A program made the translations under genes and the position numbers. A stretch of DNA of 64,000 bases from NCBI GenBank assembly GCA_963718065.1, contig CAVQYE010000017.1, positions 135,875 through 199,874 on the forward strand. The letters are read 5' to 3'. The notes beneath the pieces were generated by a model that had not been told where the DNA came from, did no database searches, and worked only from the letters and a program-made list of their open reading frames with translations. The stretch comes from CAVPGP01 sp963718065. GTDB taxonomy: Bacteria; Actinomycetota; Thermoleophilia; Gaiellales; Gaiellaceae. Shown piece by piece: positions 53,316 through 63,600 of the stretch (positions within the stretch are counted from its first letter, which is position 1; every line of letters begins with the position of its first letter).

Positions 53316-53619
53316 ATGGCAGTCAAGCTCCACCGCTGCTCGTACGTCTTCGCCAAGCTCGGCCCCCATCCGTGCTGGCGCGTGCAGAAGGCCCTGGACG
53401 AGCAGGGAATCGAGTACGAGATCGTCAAGGGCCCGTTCTTCGGCAAGCGCGAGGAGCACGTCAAGAAGACGGGCCAGCGCGCGTATCCGGCGATCGAGTT
53501 CGAGGACGGCACCATCTACCGCGAGGAGTCGGCCGACGATGGCGAAGACGATCCGCGCCGGCGAACTCGACTCGAAGCGCAGCGCCGACCACTCCAACCT
53601 GAGCATCGCTACAATCTGA
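53316..53619 (+). CDS. Glutaredoxin/GST-N-type thioredoxin-fold protein (one frameshift)
   Basis: About 100 residues. A thioredoxin-like fold of the GST N-terminal kind: 'VKLHRCSYVFAKLGPHPCWR', 'QGIEYEIVKGPFFGKREEHV' and 'RAYPAIEFEDGTIYREESA'. The first Cys is followed by 'SYVF' instead of a CxxC pair, while a second Cys lies at 'HPCW'. A shift near 53,537 hides the end 'MAKTIRAGELDSK'. ATG 53310 is an alternative start. It lies seven bases upstream of tRNA-Ala and may share its transcript. Confidence 0.7.
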
Positions 53620-53626
53620 GCTTCGC

Positions 53627-53699
53627 GGGGCTATAGCTCAGCTGGGAGAGCGCCTGGATCGCACCCAGGAGGTCGGCGGTTCGAGCCCGCCTAGCTCCA
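53627..53699 (+). tRNA. tRNA-Ala (anticodon CGC)
   Basis: A complete 73-base tRNA. The acceptor GGGGCTA pairs with TAGCTCC, the D arm is GCTC...GAGC, the anticodon stem CCTGG/CCAGG holds loop ATCGCAC (anticodon CGC), and the T arm has TTCGAGC. The discriminator is A and no CCA is encoded. The short decayed element at 53.8-56 kb begins right after its 3' end, but no second copy of that end was found. Confidence 0.95.
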
Positions 53700-53817
53700 T
53701 CAGTATCTAAGCCATTTCTGTCGCGCTCGCTGCGGCGAAATGGCTGTGTGGTGAGCAATGTGGTGAGTTGCGCGGCCGCCGCGCTCGAAAGAGCCCCTGG
53801 CGGGGCCCTCGCGGCGG

Positions 53818-54141
53818 TCAGTGCCCGCCGAAGACACAGAAGTTCCTCTTCCGGAGGCGAGCCGCGAGGTCCGCCTCGGCCGCACGGACCTCTTCGCGAG
53901 TCTCGTAAGGTCCCCACCCGCGAGCGAGCCGCGGGCGCAACCGAATTCCATGCTTGAACACAACGCGCGCCGAGTGAAAACCGCCCGCCTTGTGCACGGC
54001 GAAACGTTCCTCCGGGCTCTTGCTTGTCTCGCCAACGTACACGTGCGGTTTTCCAGCCCGGCGAGACGGGCAGTCGCGCTTCTTGCACACCGCGTCGTCC
54101 AGCTCGATGACATAGACGATATACGCCCGAGGAGTGGTCAC
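53818..54141 (-). CDS. GIY-YIG-type nuclease
   Basis: 107 residues. 'AYIVYVIEL...KPHVYVGETSKSPEERFAVH' is the GIY-YIG core, with YVI/YVG replacing the signature triads and the conserved Arg in 'EERFAVHKAG'. A Cys-rich insert 'VCKKRDCPSRRAGKP' between the two strands may bind a metal. The C-terminal catalytic Glu may be in 'PYETREEVRAAE'. Solo GIY-YIG proteins occur in mobile elements and repair. It faces away from tRNA-Ala. Confidence 0.75.
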   Translation of the reverse strand: MTTPRAYIVYVIELDDAVCKKRDCPSRRAGKPHVYVGETSKSPEERFAVHKAGGFHSARVVFKHGIRLRPRLARGWGPYETREEVRAAEADLAARLRKRNFCVFGGH

Positions 54142-54204
54142 GTCGTAGGGTTCTCCGGCTGCTGCGGAAGCACCTGCCCGGATCGCGAGTTGATCACGTT
54201 GCCG

Positions 54205-54772
54205 CTACAGCGGAGGTATGTATCGCGCTCTCACGGATGCCCTGTTGAGACACCGTGGTTGGGGTCGAACGGGGTTGCCCGGGCAGCGGCCCCAAAGGCC
54301 CAGATGCCGTGCTCGCGCCTCGAGCGCAAGACGTACGAGAAGACTGGCGTAGCGGCCGCGCCGGTAATCGTAGAAATACGGCGCCGCGGCGCCAATCCGC
54401 ACCAATTGGACGTTCACGTCCAGCCCGTCGCGGACGCGGATCACGTAACGGAGTAGGCGGCCGTACTGATCCGACGGCGTCTGTCTTCGGCTCGCCGTAG
54501 AGGCGGACAAGGGTGCCAGCCGGCAACAAACGCTTGGTAGCCGCTGAAGCCTGTTCGCCGTAGCACTCGGGTGAGTTGTAGACCTCGGGTGTGTCGATCT
54601 GGACGAGACGGACGCGTGCTCCACTCGTCAGGTCGACCGTGTCCCCGTCGACGACGTAGGCGATCCGGGCGAGCTGCCCGCCAGGCCCGGATCTCACCGC
54701 CCCGGCGGTCGCAGCCGGCACGAGCAGCAGCAGAGACGCGACCAGCGCTGACAGACGCAGGGCGGAGCTCAC
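54205..54772 (-). CDS. Secreted thermonuclease (SNase-like), one frameshift
   Basis: About 189 residues. A signal peptide (LVASLLLLVPAATAGA) precedes a staphylococcal-nuclease fold: 'YVVDGDTVDL', catalytic Arg and Glu in 'VRLVQIDTPEVYN', and after a shift near 54,475 'DQYGRLLRYVIRVRDGLDVN' and 'YASLLVRLALEARARHLGLW'. It would cut extracellular DNA or RNA with Ca2+. GTG 54772 overlaps the stop of the upstream phage-like gene (GTGA), which ties the two together. Confidence 0.78.
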
Positions 54773-55218
54773 GCGGCCCGTGTGACCGGCGGCTCCGCGA
54801 TCAGCCGGTCGAGGGCGTCGTACACCTCCTACACCTGAGCGCGGGTCAGCGAATCGAGGTCGGCGGTGCCGGAGACACGCTGGACGAGCGAGACGAGCTG
54901 GCTGCGATCGACGCCGCCGTCGGGAAGGAGCAGACCTGCCGAGCGGGCCAGGCCGAACACCCTCCGGATCTGCCGCTCCGAGGCAGGCCAGGTGTCGCCG
55001 CGGGAGCGGAGCCGCAGGAACGCTGCGTGGTCGAGCCTCACCGTCTCTGGTGCGATGCCTTCGTCGAGGAGCACGCGCCTGGGGCCTACAGCCGTTTGCA
55101 ATCGGAGTCCCGCGTTACGCCGGGGTGGCCCTACGCCCGCCGATTGGCAACGCACCAAACTCCGTCGTGCGGACCGAGGCATCAGAGGTGTCAAACCGTT
55201 GCGGCGTTGCTCGAACAC
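54769..55218 (-). pseudogene. Phage-like protein fragment with in-frame amber codon
   Basis: The C-terminal half, 'WPASERQIRRVFGLARSAGL' and 'LDSLTRAQV', is the helical module that ends many phage annealing or RecT/ERF-type proteins. A TAG at 54,829-54,831 interrupts it. Reading on gives 'EVYDALDRLIAEPPVTRAA' to a TGA that overlaps the thermonuclease GTG, so the natural end is 54,769 and TAG most likely replaces a Tyr codon. The N-terminus is uncertain; nothing recognisable precedes residue ~45. The 319 bases 55,219-55,537 hold no clear gene. Confidence 0.5.
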
Positions 55219-55537
55219 GACCGACCCACAGTGCCCCTCTCTGCAGATGTCGGGGCGTCAGCTCGCCACGCGCTCACCACCCTCTTCACGATCGGCTCAG
55301 GGCGCTGGCTTCCGGTTCGACCGCCTGCCTGGCTGGCAGAAGGTCGAAAGCGCCTGCAGCCCACACGGTTGAGCCGAAACGACACCGCCGACGCACGGCT
55401 CCATTGGGCACAACCGTGCCGCTTCTGCCCATAAAGGGCGCTCCGGTGCCTGATTCCGTGGCTGCAAGCCCCCGGCATCGGCGGCGAGCCGGACGCGCAA
55501 GCAGCCTGATCGAACACACAACCACGAGGTAAGCAAC

Positions 55538-55876
55538 ATGCCCGACGACAACACGACGACGCTGAGTCCCGCGCAGCTCGAACAGAGGGCGCAAGCCAAC
55601 GTGCGCCACGGCGCTCGCAGCGAAGGCCGAATCCGGGCCGTAGCCCGCACACAGAAGCGGCGCTTCCTGCGCCAGAACGGCCTTCGAGCCGGCGACGTTG
55701 AAGGACTCGGGCTCGCCTACCTCGATCTGTGGGCACGAGCGCAGGCGAAGGTCGAGCTGATGGACCGATGGTCAGAGGAGAACGGCTGGCTCGACGACGA
55801 ATCCATCGCTCGAGTGGCGATCCAAGCTCAAGACCTACAAGCGGAACGAGGACGGAACGGTGACGATGGCCCCTGA
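55538..55876 (+). CDS. Phage terminase-small-subunit-like protein
   Basis: 112 residues. 'SPAQLEQRAQANVRHGARSE', 'RFLRQNGLRAGDVEGLGLAY' and 'DLWARAQAKVELMDRW' resemble small terminase/packaging-associated proteins of actinophages. The terminase large subunit is missing. It is coupled to a 50-residue ORF and lies in a decayed element between tRNA-Ala and the helicase. Similarity is by motif only, so another phage protein is possible. Confidence 0.5.
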   Translation: MPDDNTTTLSPAQLEQRAQANVRHGARSEGRIRAVARTQKRRFLRQNGLRAGDVEGLGLAYLDLWARAQAKVELMDRWSEENGWLDDESIARVAIQAQDLQAERGRNGDDGP

Positions 55877-56018
55877 GGAGACGCCAACCGTTCGGTTCGC
55901 TGACGGTCTTGCGTTTCGCCCGCGCCGATACGAGGCATGGGCGGCGGAAGGGATCCGAACAGGCTCCGAGCCAGACTCATCACCCCTCGCCGGCGACCCA
56001 CCGACCGACGATGCCTGA
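55866..56018 (+). CDS. 50-residue ORF overlapping the terminase-like gene
   Basis: A small reading frame ('MAPEETPTVRFADGLAFRPR', then 'RYEAWAAEGIRTG') that overlaps the preceding gene by 11 bases. Composition is protein-like and it ends in a normal TGA. No function is known. The following 273 bases to the helicase hold nothing except the 41-base duplication. Confidence 0.35.
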   Translation: MAPEETPTVRFADGLAFRPRRYEAWAAEGIRTGSEPDSSPLAGDPPTDDA

Positions 56019-56230
56019 CTGGCGCCGATGAACCGTCTGATCGACGCGTTTCCGCATCTGAGACGTACGCCTGCGCCAGCGGCCCGACGGTACCCCTATT
56101 CGCCGAACTTCCAGAGGCCGGACGCGGCCAGTGACCGGATTGGCGGCGGAACCGAACAAGTCCGCCGGCGTAGAGCGTGGTCAGACGAGGCGCGTAAGCC
56201 GAATTAGTCCTGGCCCCGTCTACTCTGCAT

Positions 56231-56291
56231 CCGGCGATACTCGCCACCTAATGGTTGCAACACTCCCACGTCCGGCGATACTCGCCACCTA

Positions 56292-56312
<21 letters not shown>
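56231..56312. repeat. 41-base tandem duplication over the helicase start
   Basis: CCGGCGATACTCGCCACC...CACTCCCACGT occurs at 56,231 and again, exactly, at 56,272. It includes the ATG of the helicase (56,251 and 56,292), so two possible start codons exist; only the second is in frame with the conserved 'PRLEDLTPGARIRGVLPD'. It may be a real duplication or an assembly slip. Confidence 0.9.
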
Positions 56313-58058
<1,746 letters not shown>

Positions 58059-58379
58059 GGATAACCCTGGAATTCGAGAACTTCAATCGCCGGCCTGCCA
58101 AGAGGGCCTGCTGGACGTGTTCGACGATGTCGTCCGAATTGCCGCGAACTGTCGCTTCAGCAATTGTAGTCACGATGGAGACGCGGACTGCGCAGTTCTG
58201 GCTGCAGTCGCGTCGGGCACTCTCGACCAACGGCGCTTAACCAGTTTTCGGAAGCTTATCGCGGAGCAGGCCCGCAACTCAAGAACGTTGGCAAAACGCC
58301 TCGCGACCTCGATCAGAAAATGGGACGATTCTTCAAATCCGTCCTCAAGAGCAAACGCCGACTTCGCGAAGTGCAGTGA
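58059..58379 (+). pseudogene. rsgA: RsgA C-terminal fragment (foreign, chimaeric join)
   Basis: Only the last third of the ribosome-associated GTPase RsgA. 'LMDNPGIREL' is the end of its G3 motif (usually DTPG). It is followed by the zinc knuckle 'NCRFSNCSHDGDADC' (C-x4-C-x-H-x5-C), 'AVLAAVASGTLDQRRLTSFR', 'AEQARNSRTLAKR' and, after a shift near 58,300, 'KMGRFFKSVLKSKRRLREVQ' to TGA 58,377-58,379. Composition is less GC-rich than both flanks and the sequence looks proteobacterial. The GTPase domain is absent. It is joined in frame to the helicase by a few shared bases (CTGATGGA). Confidence 0.8.
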
Positions 58380-58420
58380 AGCAAATGAGCGATTGGCTCA
58401 GTCCCTACGTTGAAAAATGG

Positions 58421-59595
58421 TGCCGCTGATTGATTTCGACCAGCTATTCCGCCGCACCGGACGCCGTGCCGCCCCTTACCGGAGCGGCAACGTGTACGGG
58501 GGTGCCTGCGGCCGACATCCCGGCCTGTGCGACATCGCTTCGATCTCGACGGCACGGATCTGCTGGATGTCGATCTGCGGCGATTCTGGATCCCGTCGTA
58601 CGCGCCGGCTCGTCGCGCCCCTCCCTACGGTTTCCCGACTGATTGCATTTTCGAGGCCGGCACTCGGTCACTCTCGTTCGACGACGATTGGGGCGACCAT
58701 CATCGCCGGCTCGACTTGCGAGGTCCCCGTCGGGCGGCCGTCCGCCGCGGACGACACGTGGGGCAACGCACGAGCCGCCACGACGAAATCGTCGGCGTGG
58801 AAATCCTTCACGCCTCGGGCCTGGTCCCCGGGACCGCTGAGCGTCCTCTACCCGATTTTCAACGAGGCCGAGCTGCACCAGAGCCTCGCACCCAACCCCG
58901 ATTCGGGCCAGGGCCGTGACGACGACGTGGATGCGTTCGACATCTCCATGTCCGGACAATTGCACGACCTGGTACTTCTCGCCCGACCACGAGGCGACGG
59001 GTTTTATCCCGGCCGGGGCACGCTCGACCCGGGCGCGATCTACGAAGTTTCCGCGCTGGGCGGAATCGCGGCGCTCGATCGTGCGACGGAACATCCACCT
59101 CGGGACTGTCCGAGGACACCGACATCCGCGGCTTCGAGTTCGTCTGGCTGTCGCCTTGCGATTTGTGCGGCCCCGCGTTGGCGCTCATCTTCAGCGTCGC
59201 CGAGAACGACTACCTGACCGCCGGCGTTGACGAGTCGGGCGGCCTCGAATCCGAACAAGCTGTACGCCTCGTTCCTGACCGGCTCGTACTTCGAGTTGGC
59301 CAGTAACGCGCTGCCCGACCCCATCGACGCGATCACCGCGGTCCCGCGTCCTTACATGCCCATCCTCGGGCACCGTGCCTTGCGCCGGCGACATGAACTG
59401 CGACGGCATGCATCAACTTCGCCGACATCAACCCGTTCGTGCTGCGGCTGAGCAACCCCGCCGGCTACGCCGCGACCTACCCCAATTGCCCGCCTGGAAA
59501 CGGCGACATTAACGGCGACGGCGTGGTGGCGATTCGACGACATCAACCCGTTCGTGGCGCTGCTCAGTCAACAGCCCCCGCCGACGTGCCCGTAG
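58421..59595 (+). pseudogene. Planctomycete-like exported protein with dockerin-type tail (frameshifted, 5' cut)
   Basis: A planctomycete-type protein without its signal peptide. Blocks are 'RFDLDGTDLLDVDLRRFW', 'DVDAFDISMSGQLHDL' with 'WYFSPDHEA', and 'FEFVWLSPCDLCGPALAL'. The end is an EF-hand/dockerin-type pair: 'AGDMNCDG', 'FADINPFVLRLSNPAGYAA', 'NGDINGDGVV', 'DDINPFVALLS', closing in 'CP' and a stop at 59,593. Frame shifts are frequent (about ten). The 5' edge (58,380-58,440) has no start signal, so a second join probably lies there. These tails occur in hundreds of copies in some planctomycete genomes. Confidence 0.65.
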
Positions 59596-59699
59596 CGCGG
59601 CGTACCGCATGCACGCATCCGCCGCGCAGCCACGTGCAGCGCGGCGGGTCGTTCCGGCTATGATGGTGTGCGGGCGTTGTCGCTGTTCGGGTGGCCTGC

Positions 59700-61848
59700 G
59701 TGAGCCGAAAAAGCGTCCAACCTGTCCCTTTGCCGCTGTTGCAGCCCGATCGCGCGGCGGGCTGCGGCACGCCGCGCAAATCAACGCGCGGACGGTGGCG
59801 AGCGCTGATCGTTGACGCTCGTGTACGTCGCGTTCGCCGCCCATTACCTGCACTGGCGGCTCTCCGGCCACACGCTGAGCCCGGTCGAGCCCAGCGAGGC
59901 CATGCAGACGCTCGAACAGGGCCTGCTCAATGCGGGTTTCGTGTTCTTCGCGCTCGCGATCCTCAGCACGCTCGTCCTCGGCCGCTGGTTCTGCGGCTGG
60001 GGCTGCCACGTGGTGGCGCTGCAGGACTTGTGCACGTGGCTGCTCAAGCGGCTGCACATCCGACCCGAAGCCGTTCCGCTCGCGCCTGCTCGTGTTCGTG
60101 CCGCTGCTGGCGGCGTTGTACATGTTCGTCTGGCCGACGGTGCTGCGTCTCTGGCACGCCGAGCCGCCGCCGGTCCTCGTCGCCCACTTCCTCACCTACG
60201 ACTTCTGGGCGACGTTTCCCGGCCTGGGGATGTCGCTGTTGACGCTTGCTGGTGTGTGGCGTTTCTGTGCGTGATTCTGCTGGGGAATAAGGGTTTCTGC
60301 ACCTACGCCTGCCCCTACGGCGGCTTCTTTGGCGTGGCCGACCAGCTCGCCCCGGGCAAGATCCGCGTCACCGACGACTGCGACGGCTGCGGCCATTGCA
60401 CGACCGCGTGTACTTCCAACGTCCGCGTACACGAAGAGGTCCGCGTGTACGGCATGGTGGTCAATCCGGGCTGCATGAAGTGTACCGACTGCATCAGCGT
60501 CTGCCCGAAGGAGGCGTTGTACTTCGGCTTCGGCCGTCCGACGCTCGCCAAGGGCCGGCCGCGCGCCGGCGCCGTCCGCGGAGCTTCGACTACACCTGGC
60601 CCGAGGAAATCGCGCCGTGCGCTGTTGTTCCTGGTCGCGCTCTACGCGTACCGCGGCTTGTACGACGCGGTGCCGTTTCTCCTGTCACTCGGCCTCAGCG
60701 CGATCAGCGCATTTCTGCTCCTGCTCACGGCCCGTCTGTTCTACGTGCCGTCGGTGCAGTTGCGCGGCCTGCAACTGCGCCTCAAGGGCCGCCTGACCGC
60801 TGCTGGCCGGACATGGCTGGCGTTCGCGCTGCTTCTGGTGGCGTTTGTCGCGCACAGCGTCGCGGTGCAGATACCACGCGCACGAGGGTGAGCGGTTGCT
60901 CGCGCGCGCCAAGGCGCTGCAAGCCTCCGGCGATCCGTCCGCGTCGCCCGCCGTTGCGCAGGCCTCCCGGGATGCGCTCGCACGCCTGCTCTGGGTTCGC
61001 CGCTACGGGCTTCTGTCGACCGCGAAATGCGAAGCGCAACTGGGGTCGCTGTACCTGTTTCTGGAGCAGCCGGACGAGGCGCGCCGGCACCTCGATCGCG
61101 CGCTCGCACTGCCCCGACCTACGCCGCCGCGCGCGCTACAAGCTCGCCGAACTGCTGGCCCGCGACGGCGACCTGCCGGCGGCGGTCGCGCAACTCGCCC
61201 AGGCGCTGCACGACAACCCGGCCCTCGCGGACGCTCGGCAGGACCTGATCGGCGCGGCACGTCGTCTGCAGCGTCTGCCGGCGTGCGTGGATGTGCTCGC
61301 GGAGGTCGCGCGTCGCCGGCCGTACGACGCCGCGGCCCGCCTCGATTTCGCCCAGGTGCTCGCGGAGACCGGGCGACGCTGGCGCGCGGCGTGGCGGAAA
61401 TCCGGCAGGTCCTCGCCCAGCGGCCCGACCTGCCCGAGGCGCATTTCCGTCTGGGGCTGCTGCTCGCTGAAGGCGGCGACGTGCTCGCGGCGATCCAGGC
61501 TTGCGAGCGCACGGTCGCGCTCGATCCGACATCGCCGCGGAAGCGGTTACGTCCTCGGCCGTCTGCGCGGTGCAGGCGTCCCGACACGATCTGGCTCTGG
61601 CGCAGCTTACGGAGGCCCGGCGCCTGGCTCCGTCTCGACCGCGACATTCTGAAAGCCTGGGCCGCCGAAGTCGTTCAGGCCGGGACAGGCCCCCGCCGCG
61701 ATCGCCGCCGCCGAGCGTGCGCTGTCCGATGACCTGGCCGCCCGCTACGGTCTCGTCTTCCTGTACGACGCCGCCGGCCAGGCTGACGCCGCCGCCAGCG
61801 CGTATCAGCACGTGCGTCACGCTGCGATCCGACCTCCCGCCCCCCTGA
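59700..61848 (+). CDS. NapH/CcoG-like 4Fe-4S membrane protein with C-terminal TPR domain (frameshifted)
   Basis: A multi-span electron-transfer protein. 'LTLVYVAFAAHYLHWRLSG' is an N-terminal span. 'RWFCGWGCHVVALQDL' and 'GFCTYACPYGGFFGVADQ' are the paired Cys motifs of NapH/NosR/CcoG proteins, and two 4Fe-4S ferredoxin motifs follow ('CDGCGHCTTAC' and 'CMKCTDCISVCPKEA'). After two more spans the protein continues into TPR-like helices ('ALARLLWVRRYGLLSTAKCE', 'YKLAELLARDGDLPAAVAQL', 'AHFRLGLLLAEGGDVLAAIQ'). At least eight indels break it. GTG 59700 gives 'VSRKSVQPVPLPLLQPDRAA' at the N-terminus. Confidence 0.7.
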
Positions 61849-61872
61849 TCCTCCGCCGTGCCCAGAATGAAA

Positions 61873-61930
61873 TTAGTACAATTTTAGTACTAATTACTGG
61901 ACGCGGGTTACGCACACGACTATAGTCGTG
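61873..61930. promoter_or_regulatory. AT-rich motif with direct and inverted repeats
   Basis: TTAGTAC occurs twice 11 bases apart (61,873 and 61,884); the second is the half of a palindrome TTAGTACTAA. Then CACGAC-TATA-GTCGTG (61,915-61,930) forms a perfect 16-base palindrome. The gap 61,849-62,047 before the exported protein holds only this. A relative of the first motif (TAGTACC...TTAGTCT) recurs at 63,510 before the next exported gene. Confidence 0.5.
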
Positions 61931-62047
61931 GCGTGTCGGGGCCAATCGGGCGGCCTCCACACACTGCGTATTCGATTATAAATCATATGTTCGAAACAAG
62001 TTACATGCCTGGGCGCGGATTGTCCGGACGGTGGCAGGGAAGCACGA

Positions 62048-63462
62048 ATGAATCGAATGCGGGCGACTGCAATCGGGCTGTTTTGCTCTTCGTTGGCGTT
62101 GGTTGGGGGCTCGGGCAGTCCGAACCTGGCGATCCCCGGAGCGTCGGCCCGGACCTCATCGTCAGCGACCTTTACGAGCCCTTCCAATGGGGCGCCTCGC
62201 CCGATGGCACCATCCGGGCCTACTCGATCGGCACGTGGGCCTGCAACATCGGCGACCAGCCCGCCGTCTGGTACAGCAACACGGATCAGCACCCGCTCAT
62301 CGGCCAGAACATGTTTCGCCTGAGTGGCGGCCGCTATGAGCAGCATCGGTCAGAGCTGGCTCAAATGGGGTTATCTGGCGGAGAATACCAACAACTGCGG
62401 CACCTGCATCGATCCGGGCGCCCCGGGCCTGCTCGGCGTGAACTGCGCGGACAGCTACGAGGCGGTGTGGAACGGGTATCAAGCCGCGCTGGGGCCGAAG
62501 TCCGTCGTCAATCCGTTCACCGGCGCGTTCCCGGCGACTCACGCGACCCCGCCGGCCACGACCATCGGCGGCCGGCTGGACGTACACTCGACCGACATCG
62601 ACACGCCCTGGGCGCTGTATTTCGTCGAAGGTCAGTACGTGAGCCCGGATGACTCGGCCGCGGGGAACAACCTCAATAACACCTCCTACCGGCAGGTTTG
62701 GTTTCGACCCGACAAGAGCCTCACGTTCATCAGCCCGGGAGGCACGGCTTCCGCGACCGTGCAGCAGCAGCCCGGCATCGCCGCCTGGGCAGAGCAGGAC
62801 GCCGCCGTCTTCCTGGCCGTCCGCCGATCGTGCCGGGCGACGGGCGCCTGTACGTCGCCCGCAAAGCGACCGACCTGGGCGGTGGCGTCTGGCACTACGA
62901 GATCGCGATTCAGAACGTGAACTCCGATCGGGCGGTGGGCGGCGTAATCGTCCACCTCCCGGCCGGCGCGAACCGCGAGCAACCTCGGGTTCCACGCGGT
63001 GGACTATCACTCCGGCGAGATTTATGACGGCACGCCCTGGACGGGCGCGGTTACGGCCGCAGGCGTGCGTTGGGATACAGTGGATTACGCGACCAATCCG
63101 AACGCTAACGCCCTACGCTGGGGCACGTTATACAACTTCTGGTTCGACGCCGACGCGCCGCCGCAGAGCGCCACGCTGGCGGAGTTGCTGCTGTTCAAGC
63201 CCGGTACGCCGGCGTCGATCGACGTTCGCATCGGCCCTGTGCCGATCCTTCCGGGCGACCTGAACTGCGATGGCGTCGTGGACTTCGCCGACATCAATCC
63301 CTTCGTGCTGTACCTGTCGAACTTCGCGGCCTGGCAGGCGGCGATACCCCGACTGCCCGCCGCAGAACGGCGACATCAACGGCGACGGCACGTACGGCCA
63401 GGGATCGTTCGGCGACATCAACCCGTTCGTGGCGCTGCCTGAGCCACGGCGGGTGCCCGTAG
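62048..63462 (+). CDS. Planctomycete-like exported protein with dockerin-type tail (frameshifted)
   Basis: About 470 residues in several frames. A signal peptide 'MNRMRATAIGLFCSSLALVG' leads to a beta-rich ectodomain: 'GPDLIVSDLYEPFQWGASPD', 'IGTWACNIGDQPAVWYSNTD', 'WLKWGYLAENTNNCGTCID' and 'LYFVEGQYVSPDDSAAGNN'. The C-terminus is the same EF-hand/dockerin-type pair as the gene at 58,421: 'GDLNCDGVVDFADINPFVLY', 'QNGDINGDGTYGQGSFGDIN', ending 'CP' and TAG 63,460-63,462. The Asp/Asn-rich loops would bind calcium. Function unknown; possibly cell-surface anchoring. Shifts near 62,110, 62,345, 62,820, 62,975, 63,350 and 63,440. Confidence 0.7.
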
Positions 63463-63509
63463 CAGACGAACTCCGAAATCGGAACGGTTTTTCGCGGTGC
63501 GTGTCAAAA

Positions 63510-63530
63510 TAGTACCAATTTAGTCTACTT
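63510..63530. promoter_or_regulatory. Second copy of the TAGTAC-type AT-rich motif
   Basis: TAGTACC at 63,510 and TTAGTCT at 63,519 repeat, with changes, the arrangement at 61,873-61,893. Each copy lies 70-175 bases before a gene for an exported protein. A shared promoter or operator element is likely. Confidence 0.4.
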
Positions 63531-63600
63531 AGCGTAGTCACGGGTGTTCGTGGCATCGTGGGACAGTTGCAGGACCGAGGAATTCAAACGGAGAGACATC

